Positions 5,348-8,721 of a stretch of 8,721 bases of DNA are shown in pieces. The notes below the pieces were generated by a model. It saw only the letters and a program-made list of their open reading frames with translations. It made no database searches and had not been told where the DNA came from. Every line of letters begins with the position of its first letter. Position 1 is the first letter of the stretch. Position numbers and translations under genes: made by a program. Source of the stretch: Acidimicrobiia bacterium (lineage in GTDB: Bacteria > Actinomycetota > Acidimicrobiia > IMCC26256 > JAENVU01); NCBI GenBank assembly GCA_017882945.1, contig JADGON010000289.1, forward strand, positions 1-8,721, read 5' to 3'.

Positions 5348-5464
5348 ATGGCATTGCAGATCATTGGTGTACTCGCGATCATCGGGCTCGTCGTTCTTCT
5401 CGTGGTCATGCGCAAGCGCGATGCCGCCGGGGTGAAGACGACCAAGTCGTCCAGCCGGATCTGA
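5348..5464 (+). CDS. 38-residue single-helix membrane microprotein
   Basis: Short open frame that begins MALQIIGVLAIIGLVVLLVV, one clean hydrophobic helix (residues about 3-20). It continues MRKRDAAGVKTTKSSSRI, a basic, Ser/Thr-containing cytoplasmic tail. The layout (helix, MRKR stop-transfer, Lys/Ser tail) fits an N-out single-pass protein. Support is the GGAGGA site with ideal spacing and the lack of any other gene on either strand in 5203-5483. It ends 19 bases before the 3' end of the convergent acetyltransferase gene. No homologue is recognised by eye. It could be a regulatory microprotein that binds a larger membrane complex, or a toxin-like peptide. A toxin is less likely because no antisense RNA or antitoxin is evident. 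Confidence 0.6.
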   Translation: MALQIIGVLAIIGLVVLLVVMRKRDAAGVKTTKSSSRI

Positions 5465-5483
5465 CCCGAGGGGCGGGGGTTCG

Positions 5484-6035
5484 TCAGCGCCACTCGTCGC
5501 GCACCAGGGAGAACACGACCGCGTCGTGCGAGGTTTCGCCGACGCGCAACCGTCGGCGCAAGACGCCCTCGCGGACGGCACCGACCCGTTGGGCGACGCG
5601 TTGGCTCCGCGCGTTTCCCGTCGCCACGAGGATCTCGATCCGGTCCAGGCCCAGCTCGTTGAAGCCGAAGCCGGCGGTGAGGGTCGCCGCGCGGGTGGCG
5701 GCACCCCGACCGGTCGCCGGGGTGCGGAGCCAGTAGCCGAGGTTGGCCCACCGGTTCTGGCGATCGAGGGCGTTGAGTCCGGTGGTGCCGAGCAACGTCC
5801 CGCTCGCGCGCTCGACGATCACGAACGGATACTCGGTGTCGTTCGCCCATGCCTGCTCGGTCAAGCGCACCCACTCGGCCGATTCCGTCCGCGAGTAGTC
5901 GGGGTGGCACCAGGCCATCCAGGGCAAGGTCTCCGGCAGCGACTCCCGGACCCCGGCATAGATCGCGTCGATGTCGCGCTCCGTGGGGGGTCGCAGCTCC
6001 ACCTCGTCGTCGACCAAGGTCCGCGGAGCCGCCAT
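5484..6035 (-). CDS. GNAT N-acetyltransferase, RimJ/RimL-like
   Basis: Cytoplasmic acetyl-CoA-dependent acetyltransferase of 183 residues, the usual length for the Acetyltransf_3 group that includes RimJ and RimL. It begins DEVELRPPTERDIDAIY (residues 10-26), the typical first strand and helix. LLGTTGLNALD (81-91) and NLGYWL (98-103) are the central strands. The acetyl-CoA pyrophosphate loop is TPATGRGAATRA (105-116). ELGLDRIEILVATGNARSQRVAQRVGAVREG is the conserved C-terminal part, with the Asn-Ser pair and the last GAVREG turn. The ATG at 6035 is used because upstream sequence in this frame runs antisense to the sigma factor gene. There is no good Shine-Dalgarno site; TAGAAC ends seven bases before the ATG, so the mRNA may be leaderless. 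It is divergent from the sigma factor gene with 87 bases between. The substrate (ribosomal protein N-terminus, amino acid or drug) cannot be told. Confidence 0.9.
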   Translation of the reverse strand: MAAPRTLVDDEVELRPPTERDIDAIYAGVRESLPETLPWMAWCHPDYSRTESAEWVRLTEQAWANDTEYPFVIVERASGTLLGTTGLNALDRQNRWANLGYWLRTPATGRGAATRAATLTAGFGFNELGLDRIEILVATGNARSQRVAQRVGAVREGVLRRRLRVGETSHDAVVFSLVRDEWR

Positions 6036-6104
6036 CGCGTCCGTTCTAGCCCACTGTCGCTGACGCGCTCGGGGATTTGATCCGGTCGGTCGCGACTGAG
6101 GAGA

Positions 6105-6122
6105 GAGCGGTATCCTCCGCTC
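6105..6122 (+). promoter_or_regulatory. Leaderless promoter with dyad symmetry at the sigma factor start
   Basis: TATCCT (6111-6116) fits the actinobacterial -10 pattern TAnnnT and lies six bases before the ATG at 6123, as expected for a leaderless transcript. It is flanked by GAGCGG (6105-6110) and CCGCTC (6117-6122), a perfect inverted repeat centred on the -10. No Shine-Dalgarno site lies at normal distance. No good -35 is seen, and the SigR-type pair GGAAT/GTT is not found, so autoregulation is not supported here. Confidence 0.4.
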
Positions 6123-6704
6123 ATGGCCGATCAGGCGCAGTTTGCCGAGCTCGCGATGCCGTACATGTCGGCGTTGTACTCGGCCGCGCTGCGCATGACG
6201 CGCAATCCCACCGACGCGGAAGACCTCGTCCAGGAGACCTACCTCCGGGCGTACCGCGGGTTCCCGGGCTTCAAGGAGGGAACCAACCTCAAGGCCTGGC
6301 TCTACAAGATCCTCACCAACACCTACATCAACTCGTACCGGGCGAAGAAGCGCAGGCCCGAGCAGGTCGAGCTGGACGACGTCGAGGACTTCTACCTGTA
6401 CAAGCGCATCGGCGGGCTCGAGGCGGTCGAAGCCGACAAAGGACCCGAGATGGAGGTCCTCGACTCGATCCCCGACGAGACCGTGAAGAAGGCGCTCGAA
6501 GATCTGCCCGAGCAGTTCCGGATGGCCGTGCTGCTCGCAGATGTCGAGGGTTTCTCCTACAAGGAGATCGCCGAGATCATGGATGTTCCGATCGGTACGG
6601 TCATGAGCCGGCTGCATCGGGGAAGAAAGCAGCTTCAGAAGCGGTTGTGGGACCTGGCCGAGGAACGTGGTCTCGTCCCGAGTGGTTCTTCTTCAGGGGG
6701 ATAG
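6123..6704 (+). CDS. sigR: ECF sigma factor, SigR/SigH (thiol-oxidative stress) type
   Basis: Group 4 RNA polymerase sigma factor, 193 residues. Region 2 (about 10-80) has DAEDLVQETYLRAYRGF (31-47) and NLKAWLYKILTNTYINSYR (55-73), nearly the textbook sequence of Streptomyces SigR and mycobacterial SigH. Region 4 (about 125-178) has LPEQFRMAVLLADVEGFSYKEIAEIMDVPIGTVMSRLHRGRKQL, split by the usual helix-turn-helix. The acidic linker between them is also typical. Known relatives turn on thioredoxin, mycothiol and protein-quality genes after thiol oxidation. The downstream gene, 18 bases away, encodes the matching zinc anti-sigma factor, which strongly supports the subgroup. Start: the ATG at 6123, consistent with the preceding -10-like TATCCT and the conserved N-terminal length. 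The symbol follows the Streptomyces name; sigH would be equally fair. Confidence 0.92.
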   Translation: MADQAQFAELAMPYMSALYSAALRMTRNPTDAEDLVQETYLRAYRGFPGFKEGTNLKAWLYKILTNTYINSYRAKKRRPEQVELDDVEDFYLYKRIGGLEAVEADKGPEMEVLDSIPDETVKKALEDLPEQFRMAVLLADVEGFSYKEIAEIMDVPIGTVMSRLHRGRKQLQKRLWDLAEERGLVPSGSSSGG

Positions 6705-6722
6705 GTCGGGGGACTGACGGAC

Positions 6723-6944
6723 ATGGATTGCGAAGGCGCGGTACCCCGCGTGTATCACTACCTCGATGGTGAGCTGACGGTCTGGAAGCGCCGGGCCATC
6801 ACTCGGCATCTCGACGAATGCCCGCCGTGTGCGCAGGGCTTCTACTTCGAGATCGAGATCAGGCGGGTCATCGCCACCCGGTGCCGGGACGAGGCGCCCG
6901 AGGCACTGCGCCGTCGGATCGCCGACGCGCTCGGCGAGGCGTAG
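6723..6944 (+). CDS. rsrA: Zinc-binding anti-sigma factor, RsrA/RshA type
   Basis: Redox-sensitive anti-sigma factor of 73 residues that should hold the upstream sigma factor inactive until its cysteines are oxidised. Zinc-site residues are all present: Cys3, His29, Cys33 and Cys36 in the HLDECPPC motif (HxxxCxxC). Cys54 (in TRCRDEAPE) matches one of the paired C-terminal cysteines of Streptomyces RsrA, but here it is single, not CC. YHYLDGEL (11-18) and the closing LRRRIADAL helix are also family features. It is somewhat shorter than RsrA (about 105 residues), chiefly at the two ends. GGGGGA (6708-6713) precedes the ATG by nine bases. It is co-transcribed with the sigma gene. Confidence 0.9.
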   Translation: MDCEGAVPRVYHYLDGELTVWKRRAITRHLDECPPCAQGFYFEIEIRRVIATRCRDEAPEALRRRIADALGEA

Positions 6945-6979
6945 AAGCCGCGAGTTCACCCTCCCCGGAGCCTCCGCCC

Positions 6980-6985
6980 TACGAT
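6980..6985 (+). promoter_or_regulatory. Possible -10 element TACGAT for the small-protein/metalloprotease/tilS operon
   Basis: TACGAT fits TAnnnT and lies 36 bases before the GTG at 7022, giving a short leader. TTCACC (6955-6960) is a poor -35 at 19-base spacing. Transcription could also run through from the anti-sigma gene, since no terminator hairpin is seen in 6945-7021. Confidence 0.25.
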
Positions 6986-7021
6986 GCACGGGTCGTCCGT
7001 CGAGCCGGTGCGGGAGCCCAG

Positions 7022-7252
7022 GTGAAGAGCGCGATTCAGAAGGCCACGGTCGCCGGGACGCTGGCGCTGACCCTGCTGGTGATCACGGCCAGCCCCGCGG
7101 TGGCGAGCAGCGGTGCGACGCTGGCCGTTGCGAAGCCGTGGCACTACTGGATCGCCTACGTCCTCGTGGCGAGCGCCCTCGGCATCGTTCTCATCGGACT
7201 GCCGATCGGGTACTACCTGCGGGTCTACCGCCTGAAGCATCCGCGCCGCTAA
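7022..7252 (+). CDS. Small exported or membrane-anchored protein
   Basis: Hypothetical protein of 76 residues with a GTG start. Residues about 1-28 form a signal peptide: KSAIQK, then a hydrophobic core, then SPAVASS with a likely cleavage after AVA. A short segment containing KPWHYW follows, then one helix (about 42-64, IAYVLVASALGIVLIGLPIGYY) and a basic tail LRVYRLKHPRR. This predicts a protein with an outside N-terminus and an inside C-terminus, so processed it would be little more than one anchored helix. The GTG at 7022 is chosen because GGGAG (7012-7016) lies five bases before it and it gives a proper signal sequence; upstream codons in this frame run over the anti-sigma gene. It ends nine bases before the metalloprotease-like gene, hence the same operon. 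No family recognised. Confidence 0.7.
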   Translation: MKSAIQKATVAGTLALTLLVITASPAVASSGATLAVAKPWHYWIAYVLVASALGIVLIGLPIGYYLRVYRLKHPRR

Positions 7253-7261
7253 GAGCTGCTC

Positions 7262-8365
7262 ATGGCGACCCCGATCCCGGCAACGACGCGCACCACCCCG
7301 GAGCCAGTCGACTGGGGTTTCGCCGAGAAGGTCGCTCGCCGGATCGCGGGCCGGGAGCCGATCGCGACCTCCTATCTCGGGGTGTCGCTGCAACGTGACT
7401 TCGAGTCCGTGACGGTCCAGGCGGAAGCTGCGGTGACCGAGCTGACCGGGCTCCGTCCACCGAGCCCGGCGGTCGCGAGCGTGCTGGATCGCGGCGGGTG
7501 GGTCGGTGCGAACGTCGCATCCATGCGCAGCCTGCTGGCGCCGTTCAGCGAGCGCGTCGGCGCGCGCATGGCGACCAGCCCGGTCGCGCCGGTGGGCCGG
7601 CGGGTCGCAGGAGCCGAGCTCGGCTTCCTGCTCGGCTACGTCGCGCAACGGGTGCTCGGTCAGTACGACCTGCTCGTGCCGGAGGACTCGTCGATGTCGA
7701 TCTCCGACGACGCGGTCTACTACGTCGGCCCCAATGTGCTCGGCCTCGAGAAGCGCTTCGCCTTCCGACCGCGCGACTTCCGCTTGTGGATCGCGTTGCA
7801 CGAGCTGACCCACCGCGCCCAGTTCACCGGCGTCCCCTGGTTGCGGGCCTACTTCCTCGGCCTGGTGGGAGAGCTCGTCGGTGGGGTGGAGCCAGACCCG
7901 AAGCGGCTGCTCGGTGCCGTCGCCCGCGCGGTCGACGAGATGCGCCAGGGTCGCAACCCGATTGACGAAGGCGGGATGGTCTCGCTGTTCGCGTCACCCG
8001 AGCAGCGCGAGACGCTGGCGCGCGTCCAGGCGCTGATGTCGTTGCTCGAGGGTCACGGGAACGCGGTGATGAACCGGCTCGGGGCGGATCTGGTCGACGG
8101 CCAGGCGCGCATGGCGCGCGTCCTGTCGGCTCGCCGCAACACTCGCGGCGCGACGGCGTTGTTGCACCGGTTGCTCGGCCTCGAGCTCAAGATGAAGCAG
8201 TACGAGCTCGGCGAGGCGTTCGTGGACGCGGTGGAGCGCGAAGCCGGCTTCCACGCGATCGACCCTGCGTGGCAGAGCCCCGAGATGCTGCCCACGCTCG
8301 ACGAGCTCTCCGCGCCGCTGACCTGGCTCGCCCGGGTCGACGGCGCGACCCTCGCGACGCGGTAG
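7262..8365 (+). CDS. Zinc-dependent metalloprotease-like protein, DUF2342 (F420-biosynthesis-associated) family
   Basis: Predicted zincin-like protein of 367 residues from the actinobacterial DUF2342 family, whose subfamily spread follows coenzyme F420 users; its substrate is not known. The active-site helix is ALHELTHRAQF, with HELTH (HExxH) at 180-184. A later EGHGNAVMN (263-271) supplies His265, a conserved possible third ligand. Near the N-terminus, EPVDWGFAEKVARRI (about 14-28) and LGFLLGYVAQRVLGQYDLL are strongly family-like. No signal peptide or membrane helix is evident, so it should be cytoplasmic. The ATG at 7262 has only AAGAG ahead of it, but the nine-base gap from the previous stop suggests coupling. 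In Mycobacterium tuberculosis a related gene (Rv3626c) likewise sits next to tilS, so the context is conserved. A catalytic role is inferred from the motif only. Confidence 0.88.
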   Translation: MATPIPATTRTTPEPVDWGFAEKVARRIAGREPIATSYLGVSLQRDFESVTVQAEAAVTELTGLRPPSPAVASVLDRGGWVGANVASMRSLLAPFSERVGARMATSPVAPVGRRVAGAELGFLLGYVAQRVLGQYDLLVPEDSSMSISDDAVYYVGPNVLGLEKRFAFRPRDFRLWIALHELTHRAQFTGVPWLRAYFLGLVGELVGGVEPDPKRLLGAVARAVDEMRQGRNPIDEGGMVSLFASPEQRETLARVQALMSLLEGHGNAVMNRLGADLVDGQARMARVLSARRNTRGATALLHRLLGLELKMKQYELGEAFVDAVEREAGFHAIDPAWQSPEMLPTLDELSAPLTWLARVDGATLATR

Positions 8366-8377
8366 GGGGGATCCGCC

Positions 8378-8721
8378 GTGCCGGCACTGCGGCTCGAGGG
8401 TGTGGCACTGGACGGTCTCATCGCTCCGGTCGTGGTCGCGTGCTCGGGGGGCGCGGACTCCCTCGCACTGCTGGTGCTCGCGGCCGAGGCGGAGCTTCGT
8501 CCGATCGCCGTGCACGTGGACCACGGTCTTCGGCCTCGGAGCGAGCGCGATGCAGATGTCGTGCGCCACGCCGCGGGCGTGCTCGGCGTCGACACGCGCT
8601 GCGTCCGGGTGGACGTCGCGCCGGGGGGCAACCTCGAAGCGCGAGCGAGAGACGCTCGCTACGCCGCGCTCGAGTCGGCGCGCGCCGACCTCGGCGCGAC
8701 CGCGGTGCTCGTCGCTCACAC
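8378..8721 (+). CDS. tilS: tRNA(Ile)-lysidine synthase TilS, N-terminal part
   Basis: Enzyme that joins lysine to cytidine 34 of tRNA-Ile(CAU) using ATP, changing its codon reading from AUG to AUA; it is essential in most bacteria. The 114 visible codons include the PP-loop VACSGGADSLALL (SGGADS at 23-28), then VHVDHGLRPRSERDAD, the ARDARYAALE segment and VLVAHT at the edge, all in TilS order. The rest lies beyond the window. The GTG at 8378 is chosen because a run of G (8365-8370) lies seven bases before it and the PP-loop starts at the usual distance. It begins 12 bases after the metalloprotease-like gene. In actinobacteria hpt and ftsH usually follow. Confidence 0.93.
   Translation, partial: MPALRLEGVALDGLIAPVVVACSGGADSLALLVLAAEAELRPIAVHVDHGLRPRSERDADVVRHAAGVLGVDTRCVRVDVAPGGNLEARARDARYAALESARADLGATAVLVAH

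Noticed and set aside
6072..6100. SigR-type autoregulatory promoter (GGAAT, 18-19 bases, GTT) upstream of the sigma gene
   Set aside because: GGGATT is present, but no GTT lies at the right distance.
6036..6617. Upstream extension of the acetyltransferase to 377 codons
   Set aside because: The added part is antisense to the sigma factor gene and unlike GNAT proteins; the family start motif begins just after the ATG at 6035.
6956..7813. 285-codon minus-strand frame opposite the metalloprotease-like gene
   Set aside because: Arg/Asp/His-rich composition without domains; shadow of the plus-strand gene.
7994..8719. 241-codon minus-strand frame opposite the metalloprotease end and tilS
   Set aside because: It crosses two real genes and has no motif of its own.

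Overview
This 8.7-kb window comes from a GC-rich bacterial chromosome and looks actinobacterial, possibly Acidimicrobiia; that lineage is inferred from gene content, not from a marker gene. The support is: very high third-position GC; a SigR/RsrA-type sigma/anti-sigma pair; a DUF2342 zinc-metalloprotease-like gene directly before tilS (a known actinobacterial order); GTG starts; and starts that look leaderless or nearly so. I see no tRNA, rRNA, CRISPR array, IS element or phage gene. Coding density is high.

Layout. (1) 1-1964, minus strand: amtB followed by a glnK/glnB P-II gene cut by the left edge. This is an ammonium uptake and nitrogen-sensing operon with a strong stem-loop between the two genes. 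(2) About 2126-4143, plus strand: a KdpDE-like two-component system, divergent from amtB. The kinase has the DUF4118 membrane sensor and HisKA/HATPase core but no KdpD/Usp N-terminal part, and it overlaps its OmpR-family regulator by ATGA. A GC-rich hairpin terminator closes the unit. A 15-bp sequence occurs in inverted orientation on both sides of the pair. (3) 4359-5464: a patch of four small membrane proteins I do not recognise. It holds two tandem paralogues sharing a GGWPA motif, a convergent 58-residue two-helix protein, and a 38-residue single-helix protein with a very good Shine-Dalgarno sequence. (4) 5484-6035, minus strand: a RimJ/RimL-like GNAT acetyltransferase. (5) 6123-6944, plus strand: an ECF sigma factor of the SigR/SigH type and its zinc-binding anti-sigma factor, a thiol-oxidative-stress switch. 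(6) 7022-8721, plus strand: a small secreted or anchored protein, a DUF2342 metalloprotease-like protein and the start of tilS, spaced as one operon.

How the genes work together. AmtB and P-II form a functional pair, because P-II plugs the channel according to nitrogen status. Kinase and regulator form a second pair, and sigma and anti-sigma a third. The kinase pair may regulate the divergent ammonium operon or may sense K+ or envelope conditions; nothing here decides between these. The least explained part is the small membrane protein patch, especially the tandem GGWPA paralogues and the 38-residue protein. I see no clearly new defence or mobile system.
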